From the NCBI RefSeq assembly GCF_014698935.1, contig NZ_JACVMN010000002.1:434001-498000 (forward strand): 64,000 nt of DNA, written 5' to 3'. This document shows, one piece after another, positions 1 to 9,119 of this stretch. Position 1 is the stretch's first letter, and the number at the start of each line of letters is the position of its first letter. The notes below the pieces were generated by a model. It worked only from the letters and a program-made list of their open reading frames with translations. It made no database searches and was not told the origin of the DNA. The stretch is from Flagellimonas sp. S3867 (GTDB lineage: Bacteria; Bacteroidota; Bacteroidia; Flavobacteriales; Flavobacteriaceae). A program made the position numbers and the translations under genes.

Positions 1-1
1 C

Positions 2-187
2 TTTACCGAAGAGGCCAAGAACACATGCATAAAAATCATTAAAAAATTGAAAGAGCAAGGGGCCGAAGGAGCCATTTTGGGCTGCACGGAATTGCCGATT
101 TTGATTCCGGCCGATGAGGTCGATATCCCAACTTTTGACACGGCAAAAATACATGCGCAAAAAGCTGTGGATTTTGCGCTTTCATAA
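2..187 (+). CDS. Aspartate/glutamate racemase family protein, C-terminal fragment
   Basis: Only the last 61 codons are present; the gene enters from the left edge and stops at TAA 185-187. The fragment contains GAILGCTELP, the conserved region around the second catalytic cysteine of PLP-independent Asp/Glu/hydantoin racemases (the family uses two cysteines for two-base racemisation). The final segment (IPTFDTAKIHAQKAVDFAL) matches the usual family ending. Aspartate racemase is likelier than MurI because of the short 'TFDTAKIHA' tail, but substrate cannot be fixed from a fragment. Confidence 0.8.
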   Translation, partial: FTEEAKNTCIKIIKKLKEQGAEGAILGCTELPILIPADEVDIPTFDTAKIHAQKAVDFALS

Positions 188-274
188 TATTAAATCAAGC
201 TAAATCTAAATCCCTTTCTTGCTAAAAATAGATTTATTTTGCATTGCGAAATGCAATCCATAAAAGTTTTATAA

Positions 275-616
275 ATGCAGCTCTTTAACCTGAACAACAA
301 GACCTTCTCCCTTCTTGAAAACTCTGAAAACGGAAAGGTTGATTCAAATACCATTTTCAGATACCAACAAGAAGATGATCTTGTAACGGCAGAGTACGAC
401 GGAGGAACAATTCGATATGGGAAAATAATTGCCCAACTCGATGGAGACAAATTGACAATGCTATATCAATGCATAACTGTGGATGGGGAGCTGAAGGCCG
501 GAAAAGCAAAAGCACAAATACGAGTTGATGTAAACAATAAAATCCATTTACATTTGAATTGGCAATGGCTGGGAGATTCAGCAAAAACAGGAGTTTCCGA
601 ATACATAGAAAACTAA
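275..616 (+). CDS. Conserved hypothetical protein, MORN-like beta-rich
   Basis: A 113-residue protein with no signal peptide or membrane segment. It has alternating Gly-rich strands (YDGGTIRYGKIIAQLDGDKL, then ITVDGELKAGKAKAQI), which resemble a small antiparallel sheet of MORN-like type and end in a Trp-rich stretch. Relatives in flavobacteria are, as I recall, sometimes labelled 'N-acetylglutamate synthase', but I see no GNAT acetyl-CoA site, so I would not transfer that name. It stands 31 bp upstream of the ArsC-like gene on the same strand and may be co-transcribed. Function unknown. Confidence 0.7.
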   Translation: MQLFNLNNKTFSLLENSENGKVDSNTIFRYQQEDDLVTAEYDGGTIRYGKIIAQLDGDKLTMLYQCITVDGELKAGKAKAQIRVDVNNKIHLHLNWQWLGDSAKTGVSEYIEN

Positions 617-646
617 TTAAAACCACTGAAATTAATTCAACACCCA

Positions 647-1000
647 ATGAAAAAAATCTATCATTTAGGAAGCTGTTCTACCTGTCAACGTATACTGAAA
701 GAATTGGAACCCTTGGACGGGATTGAATTGCAAGAAATAAAGTCAGCATCCATTACCCCAGAGCAATTGGAAGAAATGAAAAACCTTATTGGAAGCTACG
801 AGGCCTTGTTCAGTAGAAGAGCCATGCTTTTTCGTCAAAGAGGATTACATGAGCAACAATTGTCTGAAGATGATTTTAAAAATCTCATCTTGGAGCACTA
901 CACCTTTTTAAAAAGGCCAGTGACCATTTTTGAAGATCAGATTTTCATCGGAAATTCAAAAAAAGTGGTTGAAGCCACTAAAGAGGCACTACATTCATGA
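647..1000 (+). CDS. ArsC/Spx-family thioredoxin-fold protein
   Basis: A 117-residue ArsC-like protein. The N-terminus MKKIYHLGSCSTCQRIL gives the thioredoxin-fold strand followed by a CSTC motif (Cys10, Cys13). Family members are glutaredoxin-dependent arsenate reductases or Spx-type redox regulators of RNA polymerase. The 'RPVTIFEDQIFIGNSKKVVEA' segment near the C-terminus matches the family's cis-Pro region. The protein lacks the arsenical-resistance neighbourhood (no arsB or arsR), so a general thiol-redox role is as likely as arsenate reduction. Its stop overlaps the start of the next gene by 4 bp (ATGA), implying translational coupling. Confidence 0.85.
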   Translation: MKKIYHLGSCSTCQRILKELEPLDGIELQEIKSASITPEQLEEMKNLIGSYEALFSRRAMLFRQRGLHEQQLSEDDFKNLILEHYTFLKRPVTIFEDQIFIGNSKKVVEATKEALHS

Positions 1001-1890
1001 GCAAAAGAACACTCGCCCTGTTGGCTGCACTTGGCGCCACCACCATTTATGGAATCAACCATACCCTTGCAAAGGGTGTAATGCCCCATTATGTGGGTGC
1101 GTTTGGTTTTATTATGTTGCGCCTAGGCGGTGCTACAATACTCTTTTGGGCTATTTCTATTTTCGGTCCAAAAGAAAAAATTGAAAAAAAAGACTGGGGA
1201 AGAATTTTCTTCTGCTCACTTCTGGGAATGGCCATTAATATGCTTGCCTTTTTTAAAGGCCTTGAGCTGTCCACTCCCATCAATAGCTCTGTTCTAGTTA
1301 CCATTACCCCCATAATTGTTGTGGTTCTTTCGGCACTGTTCATAAAAGAACGCATTACCTGGAACAAGGGCTTGGGAATTTTTATGGGATTTATTGGTGC
1401 ATTAGGACTGATCTTATTCGGGGCCGAAATACGACAGGATGCTCCCAATATCCCTTTGGGAAACATGCTTTTTGTTCTCAATGCCACAGTTTATGGTTCC
1501 TATCTTATTCTGATAAAAAAGTTGATTGAAAAATATCACCCTTTCACTTTAATGAAATGGCTGTTTGCCATTGGATTGGTGCTTGCTTTTCCGATTACCT
1601 TTCCTGAATTTTCAGAAATAGACTGGCTAAACATGCCATTATGGGTTTATGGTGTAATTGCATTTGTAGTCATTGGCACTACTTTCTTGACCTATCTATT
1701 CAATGTTTTTGCCCTTACAGAGCTCAAAGCGTCCACCGTGGGTGCATTTATTTATTTACAACCATTGTTAGGAATTTTGTTTGCCCTTTCTTCGGGCAAG
1801 GACCACCTTACATTGGTAAAGATTTTGGCGACCGTATTGGTGTTATTGGGAGTTTATCTGGCCAGTAGAAAGCCGAAACCGAGTCCATAA
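997..1890 (+). CDS. EamA/DMT-family transporter (RhaT-like)
   Basis: A 297-residue inner-membrane protein with about ten hydrophobic helices in two repeated EamA halves, the drug/metabolite transporter architecture. Typical family segments are visible: GINHTLAKGVMP near the start and 'LSTPINSSVLVTITPIIVVVLSALFIKERITW' at the end of the first half, with the matching 'YLQPLLGILFALSSGKDHLT' in the second half. Substrate is unpredictable (amino acids, nucleotide precursors and drugs are known in the family). It is coupled by ATGA overlap to the ArsC-like gene. Confidence 0.88.
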   Translation: MSKRTLALLAALGATTIYGINHTLAKGVMPHYVGAFGFIMLRLGGATILFWAISIFGPKEKIEKKDWGRIFFCSLLGMAINMLAFFKGLELSTPINSSVLVTITPIIVVVLSALFIKERITWNKGLGIFMGFIGALGLILFGAEIRQDAPNIPLGNMLFVLNATVYGSYLILIKKLIEKYHPFTLMKWLFAIGLVLAFPITFPEFSEIDWLNMPLWVYGVIAFVVIGTTFLTYLFNVFALTELKASTVGAFIYLQPLLGILFALSSGKDHLTLVKILATVLVLLGVYLASRKPKPSP

Positions 1891-1901
1891 AATCAACTTC
1901 A

Positions 1902-2375
1902 TTATAAGTTCTTCGGAATTTGAACATGCTTTCGGGTATCTGCTTTGGTTAAAAGCTTAAAATCCATCGCCCTTTCCATTTTATGAAAAGCATCCAAAAA
2001 TATTTGAGGTAAGGCGGTCAACTTTCGTTCGTTAAGGTCCATCCAGGCACCCATCATTTGGCAACGGGCAAAGTTTTTGCCTTCACTATCATAAAAATCA
2101 TGTTGAAATTCAAAGAACATCCCATCTTCACTCAATCCCTTTAAATTCAATGAGACTTTTACCGGTTTTCCTGGAAATACTTCTTTAAAGTAATACATGT
2201 GCTCATAAAATACCGCAGGACCAATATTGTGTTCCGCCATGGACTTTTGATTAAACCCCAACTGACCTAAATAGGCCATTCGGGTATGACTCATAAAATT
2301 TATATAGGCCGAGTTGGCCAAATGGCGATTGGCATCCAAATCGCTCCATCTAATATCAAATTCTTTAAAAAACAT
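1902..2375 (-). CDS. Acyl-CoA thioesterase, hotdog fold (4HBT family)
   Basis: A 157-residue hotdog-fold protein. The N-terminal IRWSDLDANRHLANSAYINF is the 4-hydroxybenzoyl-CoA thioesterase/YbgC signature with the active-site Asp in 'DLDANRH'. The family hydrolyses acyl-CoA thioesters in the cytosol; the acyl specificity is not visible. It is transcribed convergently with the EamA gene (11 bp between ends) and divergently from the nitronate monooxygenase gene, with about 115 bp of AT-rich sequence between the two starts. Confidence 0.85.
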   Translation of the reverse strand: MFFKEFDIRWSDLDANRHLANSAYINFMSHTRMAYLGQLGFNQKSMAEHNIGPAVFYEHMYYFKEVFPGKPVKVSLNLKGLSEDGMFFEFQHDFYDSEGKNFARCQMMGAWMDLNERKLTALPQIFLDAFHKMERAMDFKLLTKADTRKHVQIPKNL

Positions 2376-2491
2376 GGACTGTTCATTTGTTATGCATGCA
2401 TAATAATTGTAAAATTACCATAGTTTTGAAAACAGACCGCATCCGAGTGCAATAATTAATCTATTTTTAAAGACACTTTAACAGAAAAACC

Positions 2492-3469
2492 ATGAGCGAA
2501 AAAGCCGAATTCATCAAAGACCTTTCTTTACCTGCAGTAGCTGCACCCATGTTTCTTATTTCAGGTCCAAAATTGGTGGTGGAATGCTGTAAAAATGGCA
2601 TTGTGGGAACCTTTCCAGCGCTTAACCAACGGACTAGCGAAGGTTTTGAGGAATGGCTTGTTCAAATAAAAGCGGAACTGGAACAGTTTGAGAAGGAAAC
2701 TGGCAAAAAACCCGCACCTTTTGGAGTAAACCTTATTGTGCACCCGACCAATCCAAGACTTGAAGCAGACGTCAAACTCTGCATGAAACACAAGGTTCCA
2801 CTGATAATAACTTCCCTGGGAGCCGTTAGTATGGTCGTAGATGCCATACACAGCTATGGCGGATTGGTTTTTCATGATATCATTAAAAAGAGACACGCGG
2901 AGAAAGCTTCGGAAGCAGGAGTAGATGGCCTTATTTTGGTTTCCGCTGGTGCAGGAGGTCATGGAGGTAACCTTAACCCGATGAGTTTGATTGCCGAAGT
3001 GAAAAAAATATTCAAAAAGACGATTCTGCTTTCAGGTTGTATCAGCACAGGAAGAGACATTGCTTCTGCCATGCAAATGGGGGCCGATCTCGCCTATATG
3101 GGAACCCGGTTTATTAATGTTGAAGAAAGCAAAGCGCCAGAAGAATATCGAAAAATGATTATTGAAGCTGGCGCTAACGATATCGTATATACTGCGGCAA
3201 TTTCTGGAGTGCATGCCAATTTCTTGTCGGCAAGCCTCCAAGCAGCCGGAATTACGGAAGAAGATCTGAAAAAAGAACATAAAGTTGATTTTGGAAAGGA
3301 ATTGGACACCGAAGTCAAAGCGTGGAAAACCATTTGGTCCGCCGGACAAGGGGTAACCACTATTGAAAACGTGATGCCCGTTTCGGAATTGGTGGACACT
3401 TTAAAATCTGAATTTAAAACCGCAATTGAAGAGCAGGCCAACTTGTTGGAAACTTTCCCTAAAAACTAG
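2492..3469 (+). CDS. Nitronate monooxygenase / 2-nitropropane dioxygenase family FMN enzyme
   Basis: A 325-residue TIM-barrel flavoprotein of the NMO/NPD family, which oxidises alkyl nitronates (such as propionate-3-nitronate) with FMN. Recognisable parts are the N-terminal 'LPAVAAPMFLISGPKLVVEC', the 'SAGAGGHGGN' phosphate loop, 'LLSGCISTGRDIASAMQMGADLAYMGTRF' for FMN binding, and a helical C-terminus. Length is normal. The family also includes enoyl-ACP reductase II (FabK), but the GHGGN loop and C-terminus fit NMO better. Its natural substrate in this organism is unknown. Confidence 0.85.
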   Translation: MSEKAEFIKDLSLPAVAAPMFLISGPKLVVECCKNGIVGTFPALNQRTSEGFEEWLVQIKAELEQFEKETGKKPAPFGVNLIVHPTNPRLEADVKLCMKHKVPLIITSLGAVSMVVDAIHSYGGLVFHDIIKKRHAEKASEAGVDGLILVSAGAGGHGGNLNPMSLIAEVKKIFKKTILLSGCISTGRDIASAMQMGADLAYMGTRFINVEESKAPEEYRKMIIEAGANDIVYTAAISGVHANFLSASLQAAGITEEDLKKEHKVDFGKELDTEVKAWKTIWSAGQGVTTIENVMPVSELVDTLKSEFKTAIEEQANLLETFPKN

Positions 3470-3504
3470 AATGGTATAATCCTTCAATAAAACACCTTAC
3501 AGCA

Positions 3505-4464
3505 ATGCCTTTGGTGCCATCAAATTACTCCCCTCCCTTATTTTTTAGAAGCGGACATTTGGCTACCATATATTGTGGGCTTTTCAGAAGAGTTAACGGA
3601 CTGGTCCAAACCAGGGAGCGAGTAATTCTTTCAGATGAAGATTTTTTGGACTTGGACTGGAGCCAAGCCATAGGTAAAACCAACAAACTGGTACTACTTC
3701 TACATGGGTTGGAAGGTGACGCACAGCGTCCCTATATTACCGGAAGTGCAAAATTGTTCAATAAAAATGGTTTTGATGCCTGTGCAATAAACTACAGGGG
3801 GTGTAGTGGAGAAACCAATAAACATTACCGCTCTTATCACTCTGGCGCCACCGAAGATTTAAAGGAGATTATCCATCATATTCTGGCAACCAAAGATTAT
3901 ACAGAAGTCTACTTAAAGGGTTTCAGCTTGGGGGGCAACCTAGCACTTAAATATTTGGGCGAAGACAATGAAATTCCTAAGGAAATTAAAGCGGCCGTAG
4001 CCGTTTCAGTTCCATGCAGTCTAAAGGACACCTGCGATCAGTTACTGTCAAACAACAATGTGCTGTATGAGAAAAGATTCAGAAAACATTTGATTGCCAA
4101 ACTAAAACTAAAACAGCCAAAATTTCCCCACCTCATTTCCGATGCTGATATTAAAGCCATAAAGACTTTGAGAGATTTTGATGATGTATATACCAGCAAG
4201 GCTCACAATTTTAAAGATGCGTTCGATTATTACGATAAGTGCAGTTCACTTCAATTCTTACCAAATATTACTGTCCCAAGCTTGATTATAAATGCAAAAA
4301 ACGATTCTTTTTTAGGAATGGACTGTTATCCTATTGCTGAAACAGAAAAAAACAAAAAGCTTTTTTTGCAAACCCCAACTTATGGTGGGCATGTAGGTTT
4401 CTGGGGCAAAAACAATATTACCTACACAGAGAGAAGAGCACTGGATTTTTTCATCGATAACTAA
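3505..4464 (+). CDS. YheT-type alpha/beta hydrolase
   Basis: A 319-residue alpha/beta-hydrolase of the YheT/ABHD1-3 subfamily. The oxyanion 'LLHGLEGD' motif, the nucleophile elbow GFSLGGN (Ser), the acid 'NDSFLG' (Asp) and the late 'YGGHVGFWG' (His) make a complete catalytic triad. The N-terminal 'FRSGHLATIY' is characteristic of the subfamily. Members act on esters or lipids, with few defined substrates. It starts 35 bp after the nitronate monooxygenase gene on the same strand, so the two may share a transcript. No signal peptide is visible. Confidence 0.87.
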   Translation: MPLVPSNYSPPLFFRSGHLATIYCGLFRRVNGLVQTRERVILSDEDFLDLDWSQAIGKTNKLVLLLHGLEGDAQRPYITGSAKLFNKNGFDACAINYRGCSGETNKHYRSYHSGATEDLKEIIHHILATKDYTEVYLKGFSLGGNLALKYLGEDNEIPKEIKAAVAVSVPCSLKDTCDQLLSNNNVLYEKRFRKHLIAKLKLKQPKFPHLISDADIKAIKTLRDFDDVYTSKAHNFKDAFDYYDKCSSLQFLPNITVPSLIINAKNDSFLGMDCYPIAETEKNKKLFLQTPTYGGHVGFWGKNNITYTERRALDFFIDN

Positions 4465-4604
4465 ATTTGAATCATTTGTTTTGAATTGTTAAACGAAAAG
4501 GTTTTCGCTTGATAAATCATTCCGAAACGCCCTGTATCGTCCATTTTACTAGTAATATTTCGTTATATTAGTTGCTTCTGTTAGCTACAACTAAATCATC
4601 ACCA

Positions 4605-5084
4605 ATGAAAAAACTGGTATTGCTTATCGCTCTAGGGGCATTCATCGCAAGCTGCGGTGGAAAAAAGGAAGAAAAAAAAGAAGGTTTCGAAGTAAGTAGA
4701 GCCAAAAAAGAAGATAAAAAGGCGCAAGTCAAAGAGGGTGTTCCTGTAGACTTGGACAACAATGGTGTGGGGCCTATAAAAGATTTGGATTTCCCGTCCG
4801 ATATCGACTCTGAGATGGCAGCGCGTGGCGAGACTGCGTTCAACTCCATTTGTGTGGCATGTCACATGGTGGATCAGCGAATGATCGGCCCGGCCATGAA
4901 GGGTGTTTACGAAAGACGTAGTCCTGCATGGGTCATGAATATGATTCTGAATCCGGATGGGATGCTTAAGGAAGATCCTATCGCAAAAGCATTGCTCAAA
5001 GAATATAACAATGCCATTATGCTCAACCAAAATCTAACCGAAGAAGAAGCTCGAGACGTCGCTGAGTACTTGCGTACTTTGTAA
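4605..5084 (+). CDS. Class I cytochrome c lipoprotein
   Basis: A 159-residue exported mono-haem cytochrome c. The start at ATG 4605 gives a clean lipoprotein signal (MKKLVLLIALGAFIASC, lipid Cys17) followed by a Lys/Glu-rich linker of about 40 residues. The haem site is CVACH (Cys83, Cys86, His87); Met in the 'WVMNMILNPDGML' region is the likely distal ligand. It is therefore membrane-anchored on the periplasmic or outer side and probably shuttles electrons. It stands alone, with a terminator-like hairpin downstream, and its partner oxidase is not in this window. Confidence 0.9.
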   Translation: MKKLVLLIALGAFIASCGGKKEEKKEGFEVSRAKKEDKKAQVKEGVPVDLDNNGVGPIKDLDFPSDIDSEMAARGETAFNSICVACHMVDQRMIGPAMKGVYERRSPAWVMNMILNPDGMLKEDPIAKALLKEYNNAIMLNQNLTEEEARDVAEYLRTL

Positions 5085-5105
5085 GAGCGAAAAATGTTTC
5101 ATGTA

Positions 5106-5139
5106 GTGCTGTCGTCTTTTCGGATGACAGCATTTTTTG
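5106..5139 (+). terminator. Intrinsic terminator after cytochrome c gene
   Basis: A 7-bp stem, TGCTGTC (5107-5113) with GACAGCA (5126-5132), is followed directly by six T residues. It begins 22 bp after the cytochrome c stop codon. The rest of the gap to 5326 is AT-rich and shows nothing else I can name. Confidence 0.75.
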
Positions 5140-5326
5140 TTTGTTCCATGTCCAACTAAATTTGGGAAATGTTAAAAATTTACTTCAGATACGAAAAGGT
5201 TAGCTTACAACTACTATTTTTATCTTTTAACAACCAAAATCTATCCAACATTGATTATTTAACAATTGGCTCTAGATTTGATACGATGATAATGCATTCT
5301 TAAGTGTGGTTTCTAATTTCAAAAAA

Positions 5327-5680
5327 ATGAAACTTTTTCTTTTACTGCTTTTACTTCCATTTTTTGTGCTTTCGCAGGACAACGCAAACCAAAAATCAAC
5401 TTTCATTGCCTTATACACAATTGGAGAGCTTTGGGATACAGAAAAAAAACCTCACGAGCAAGAGTATTTTAATGAGCATTCCAAATTTTTGTCCAACATG
5501 CGGAAAGAGAAAAAAATTACGATGGGAGCTCGATATTCCGATACAGGAATGATTATAATATTAGCAGACAATCTTGAAGCTGCAAAAAAGATGCTGTATC
5601 AAGATGTTGCGCTGCAACAAAAACTTTTTACTGTTGAAATCCATGCCTTTAATGCCTTTTACAAAGGTTGTTTAGAATAA
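5327..5680 (+). CDS. Exported YCII-like small protein
   Basis: Starting at ATG 5327 the product is 117 residues with a clear signal peptide (MKLFLLLLLLPFFVLSQ). The mature part has a ferredoxin-like arrangement (FIALYTIGELW near the start, then 'GARYSDTGMIIILADNLEAAKKML' and a final 'FTVEIHAFNAFYKG') resembling the YCII family. YCII proteins are small alpha+beta units with a conserved His-Asp pair of uncertain role. It is followed 8 bp later by the DinB-like gene, so an exported two-gene unit is likely. A GTG start at 5306 is possible but would spoil the signal peptide. Confidence 0.75.
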   Translation: MKLFLLLLLLPFFVLSQDNANQKSTFIALYTIGELWDTEKKPHEQEYFNEHSKFLSNMRKEKKITMGARYSDTGMIIILADNLEAAKKMLYQDVALQQKLFTVEIHAFNAFYKGCLE

Positions 5681-5688
5681 CCACGTAT

Positions 5689-6279
5689 ATGAAAAAAAAG
5701 CTGTTTTTTGGTCTTATATTCATTTTGACATTTAGTATGCAAGCACAAAACGAAGAACTTCCCTATTATCAAATTCCAGAATACCCAGAAGATTATGGCC
5801 CTGGCAACGTGGTCGCAAGAATGATTGACGGCCTAGGTTTTCGTTATTATTGGGCAACAGAAGGACTATCCCAGAAGGATTTGGAATACAAACCTTCAGA
5901 AGACGGAAGAACCATAATGGAAACGATGTTTCACATTTATGGCATGTCAGAAATGATAAAAAATGCTCCAACGGCAACTCCCAATGTTCGTCCTATGGAT
6001 ATCTCTTCACTTACCTATGAGGATTTACGTAAGGGAACCTTAAAAAACCTTCAAGCAGCAAGCCAAGCAATGGCAGGTAAAAATGCCGCGGATTTTGAAG
6101 ACTTCAAGGTCATTTTTCAGCGTGGAGAAAAACAAACACCTTTTCCTTATTGGAATATGATCAATGGTATGCTCTCCGATTGTATTTACCATGCGGGACA
6201 AATCACTTTGATGCGAAGGGCATCTGGCAATCCCATCAATTCTAAGGTAAGTGTATTTAATGGCAGATTAAGGGAATAA
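5689..6279 (+). CDS. Exported DinB-superfamily four-helix protein
   Basis: A 196-residue protein from ATG 5689 with a signal peptide (KKLFFGLIFILTFSMQAQ). The mature region has the DinB/YfiT-type metal-binding helical bundle pattern: His in 'ETMFHIYGMSEMI' and a C-terminal 'DCIYHAGQITLMRR' whose His normally completes the metal site. The superfamily includes thiol transferases and many uncharacterised proteins; an exported form is common in Bacteroidota. It is paired with the YCII-like gene upstream and convergent with the SulP gene downstream (20 bp). Confidence 0.75.
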   Translation: MKKKLFFGLIFILTFSMQAQNEELPYYQIPEYPEDYGPGNVVARMIDGLGFRYYWATEGLSQKDLEYKPSEDGRTIMETMFHIYGMSEMIKNAPTATPNVRPMDISSLTYEDLRKGTLKNLQAASQAMAGKNAADFEDFKVIFQRGEKQTPFPYWNMINGMLSDCIYHAGQITLMRRASGNPINSKVSVFNGRLRE

Positions 6280-6298
6280 TTCAATCCTGTAGGTCAAA

Positions 6299-7876
6299 CT
6301 AAATTTTATCAGCAACAACCTTATAAGTTGGGTCTTCAAGCACATTGACCTCAATAATATCTTGGGCGTTTTTCAACAAAAGAATACAGTCTTTGCTCAA
6401 GTGCCTTAAATGTACCTTTTTACCCGCCTTGGCGTAACGCTCTGTAATCTTGTTCAAAGCCTCTATACCAGACATATCGGCAACGCGGCTTTCTTGAAAA
6501 TCAATGATTACTTCACTTGGGTCATTTTGAATATCAAATTTTTCAGCAAATAACGTGGTTGATCCAAAAAATAAAGGACCATATATTTCATAGTGCTTTA
6601 CTCCATCTTCATCAATGTATTTTCTTGCCCGTATGCGTTTTGCATTTTCCCAAGAATAGGCTAGGGCAGAAATAATTACACCTAACAAAACTGCGACAGC
6701 AAGGTTATGCGTTATGGCGGTTATTAATGTCACTAAGACCATTACAATGACATCAGAATTAGGCATTTTTCTGAATGTTTTGAAACTGGCCCACTCAAAA
6801 GTTCCAATGGCGACCATAAACATCAACCCAACTAAAGCTGCCATTGGCAATTGTTCAATTAAGCTACTACCGAACATAATAAATACCAAAAGCATAACGG
6901 CGGCCGTAATTCCAGAGAGTCTTGCCCTAGCTCCTGATGAAGTGTTAATCAAACTTTGTCCAATCATTGCACAGCCTCCCATACCAGATAGAAATCCTGA
7001 TAAAATATTGGCGGTTCCTTGAGCTACGCATTCTTTATTTCCACTACCACGGGTTTCTGTTATTTCATCAATAATATTAAGCGTCAATAAACTTTCAATC
7101 AACCCTACTCCAGCAACAATACCAGCGTATGGAACAATAATCAAGAACGAATCCCATGTAAAAGGAATAGTAGGGATTGATATGGGTGGGAATCCACCTT
7201 TTATGCTCTCCCCTTCACGCATAGTGTCCGCAACGGTCAATGTATCAACGCCAAAACCAATAACAATGGCCGATACAATAACAATTGCCAATAAAGAAGA
7301 TGGTATCGCTTTTGTCAGTTTTGGAAATCCCCAGATAATGACCATGGTTAAAAGTGTTAGACCCAACATAATATATAATGAACTTCCTGACAACAGTTCG
7401 TCTGTTCCCTTTTCGTAAAAATTGGGAAACTGCGCCATGAAAATGATAATGGCCAGACCGTTAACAAATCCAAACATTACCGGATGTGGGACAAGACGAA
7501 TAAACTTTCCTAGGCGAAGTACGCCTGCCAAAATTTGAAGTACCCCTGCAATAATGACGGTTGCAAAAACATAGTTTAGAATCGTGGAGGGTTCTATTCC
7601 TGGAAAGGTTCTTTTGAGCTCCAAGATTAATCCAACAAAAATTACCGCCACTGCTCCGGTTGCACCTGAAATCATACCAGGACGACCTCCTAAAATGGAA
7701 GTCACCAAAGCCAATATAAAAGCAGCATATAAACCTGTTAAGGGAGAAAATCCCGGAATCAAGGCAAAAGCTATTGCTTCTGGCACCAATGCCAATGCTA
7801 CGGTTAAACCAGATAAGACTTCTGTTCTATAATTTACTTTTTGAGAAAAGTCAAAAAGATTGAGATACTTTTTCAT
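6299..7876 (-). CDS. SulP-family anion permease with STAS domain
   Basis: A 525-residue inner-membrane transporter. Residues about 1-420 carry the SulP membrane core ('SGLTVALALVPEAIAFALIPGFSPLTGLYAAF' at the start is the family signature), and residues about 430-520 form the cytosolic STAS domain with 'VIIDFQESRVADMSGIEAL'. Known substrates are sulfate, bicarbonate or dicarboxylates in Na+- or H+-coupled transport. Unlike the SulP protein at 36799-38652 it has no carbonic anhydrase neighbour and no large acidic insert, so the two are probably not redundant. Confidence 0.9.
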   Translation of the reverse strand: MKKYLNLFDFSQKVNYRTEVLSGLTVALALVPEAIAFALIPGFSPLTGLYAAFILALVTSILGGRPGMISGATGAVAVIFVGLILELKRTFPGIEPSTILNYVFATVIIAGVLQILAGVLRLGKFIRLVPHPVMFGFVNGLAIIIFMAQFPNFYEKGTDELLSGSSLYIMLGLTLLTMVIIWGFPKLTKAIPSSLLAIVIVSAIVIGFGVDTLTVADTMREGESIKGGFPPISIPTIPFTWDSFLIIVPYAGIVAGVGLIESLLTLNIIDEITETRGSGNKECVAQGTANILSGFLSGMGGCAMIGQSLINTSSGARARLSGITAAVMLLVFIMFGSSLIEQLPMAALVGLMFMVAIGTFEWASFKTFRKMPNSDVIVMVLVTLITAITHNLAVAVLLGVIISALAYSWENAKRIRARKYIDEDGVKHYEIYGPLFFGSTTLFAEKFDIQNDPSEVIIDFQESRVADMSGIEALNKITERYAKAGKKVHLRHLSKDCILLLKNAQDIIEVNVLEDPTYKVVADKI

Positions 7877-7957
7877 TTGCGCTACTTGAAGCCGGCAAAA
7901 ATACCATTATTCCCTTAGCAGACCATAACTCTACTAATTTTTAGGGATTTGGCAATA

Positions 7958-8929
7958 TTACCAGCGCTTTAAACCCAATAACTTCTCTCCTAGCGGATTT
8001 AATCTTGCAGTTTCGTATTTATCTCGTTCCCAGTTTCTTGGGTCACCCGGGAAAGCGTAGCCTTCCGGGGCTATTCTATGCTTCCAAGAGTTTGTTCGCC
8101 ATGTTTTAAGTTCTTCATTATCTTCTTCAGCGGGCATCATGGAAATATACTGTGCAATTCTAACTTTATCTTTGGATTTATTTGGTCGGATTCCATGGGG
8201 TTCGGTACTGTTAAAGATCAACAAATCACCCGCATTCATTTTGACTTTCACAATTTTGTCTTCTATGCCATCTGTATTGGGTTGAAATCTATCACGATCT
8301 TCAGGTTGTGTCAATTTCCAGGTATCATAATTTCGATAAAGCCAAGGAATGCACTGAAATCCACCCATATTTTCATCTGTTTGATCGGCGAGTGCCAATA
8401 CACCTTGTACATTTTGCGGACGAGTCTCTGGGTCGTAATCCCAATGAATGAATCCTTTTTGTTCAAAGCCTGGTCGATTTGGAAAATTGAGATTTGCACG
8501 ATCTATGGTCACCCATAATTTCTCTGTTCCCCAGATATCCGCAAAAGCATCGTACACTCTTTGTTGTTGTCTGTTGTTCCATAAATGTTGATGGTTGTAC
8601 ACTTCTACCATTCCTGTTCCGGTTAGCTCTTTCATTTTCATTTCAGCTCGCGGAGGGGCGTACCATGTTTCTGGGTCTATGGGACTTTTTTCCTCAAACT
8701 CCCATAGAAAATCTGCCGTGGCTTTAGCCTGTTCAACGGGGACTGCATTTTTTATAATGATGTATCCATTGTGTATCCAAAATTCCCAATCTTCTTCGGA
8801 CAATACACGTAGTGGTTTGCCATTGGATCTATCATTCAATCGTAACTTACTACTGGTTGCTGTGGATGGATTACCTGGGATTTCTTGATGTGCCTTGTTG
8901 GCCATTTCAAGTTTTTCTTCTTTCTTCAT
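7958..8929 (-). CDS. Phytanoyl-CoA dioxygenase (PhyH) family Fe(II)/2-oxoglutarate oxygenase
   Basis: A double-stranded beta-helix oxygenase of about 323 residues from ATG 8929. The iron site is visible as 'FIHWDYD' (His-x-Asp) with a distal His in 'STEPHGIRPNKS', and the Arg of 'KVRIAQY' would bind 2-oxoglutarate. The family hydroxylates diverse small molecules; the substrate is unknown. A longer start at 8968 adds a hydrophobic stretch with no export logic, and ATG 8905 (MANKAHQE) is also possible. There are no obvious partner genes. Confidence 0.82.
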   Translation of the reverse strand: MKKEEKLEMANKAHQEIPGNPSTATSSKLRLNDRSNGKPLRVLSEEDWEFWIHNGYIIIKNAVPVEQAKATADFLWEFEEKSPIDPETWYAPPRAEMKMKELTGTGMVEVYNHQHLWNNRQQQRVYDAFADIWGTEKLWVTIDRANLNFPNRPGFEQKGFIHWDYDPETRPQNVQGVLALADQTDENMGGFQCIPWLYRNYDTWKLTQPEDRDRFQPNTDGIEDKIVKVKMNAGDLLIFNSTEPHGIRPNKSKDKVRIAQYISMMPAEEDNEELKTWRTNSWKHRIAPEGYAFPGDPRNWERDKYETARLNPLGEKLLGLKRW

Positions 8930-9020
8930 AACCAAAAAGTTACAAAGAAAAAAGCGATTTAATTTCAAAAGGGAGGTGAGAATGTAATTGTACCAAGTTC
9001 TCTTTTGACTTCAAAAGGTC

Positions 9021-9064
9021 AAAAAAAAGAACCGCCCCAAGTTGAGGTACCTGAAGCGATTCTT
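9021..9064 (-). terminator. Intrinsic terminator of the lipoprotein gene (minus strand)
   Basis: Read on the minus strand, AAGAATCGC (9064-9056) pairs with GCGGTTCTT (9035-9027), nine pairs with one G-T, and a T run follows. It lies about 55 bp beyond the stop of the minus-strand lipoprotein gene. Confidence 0.65.
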
Positions 9065-9119
9065 AACTAAATAACCAACCAAAAAACTTGTATACGTAGT
9101 CGAGGACTCTATTTTATCC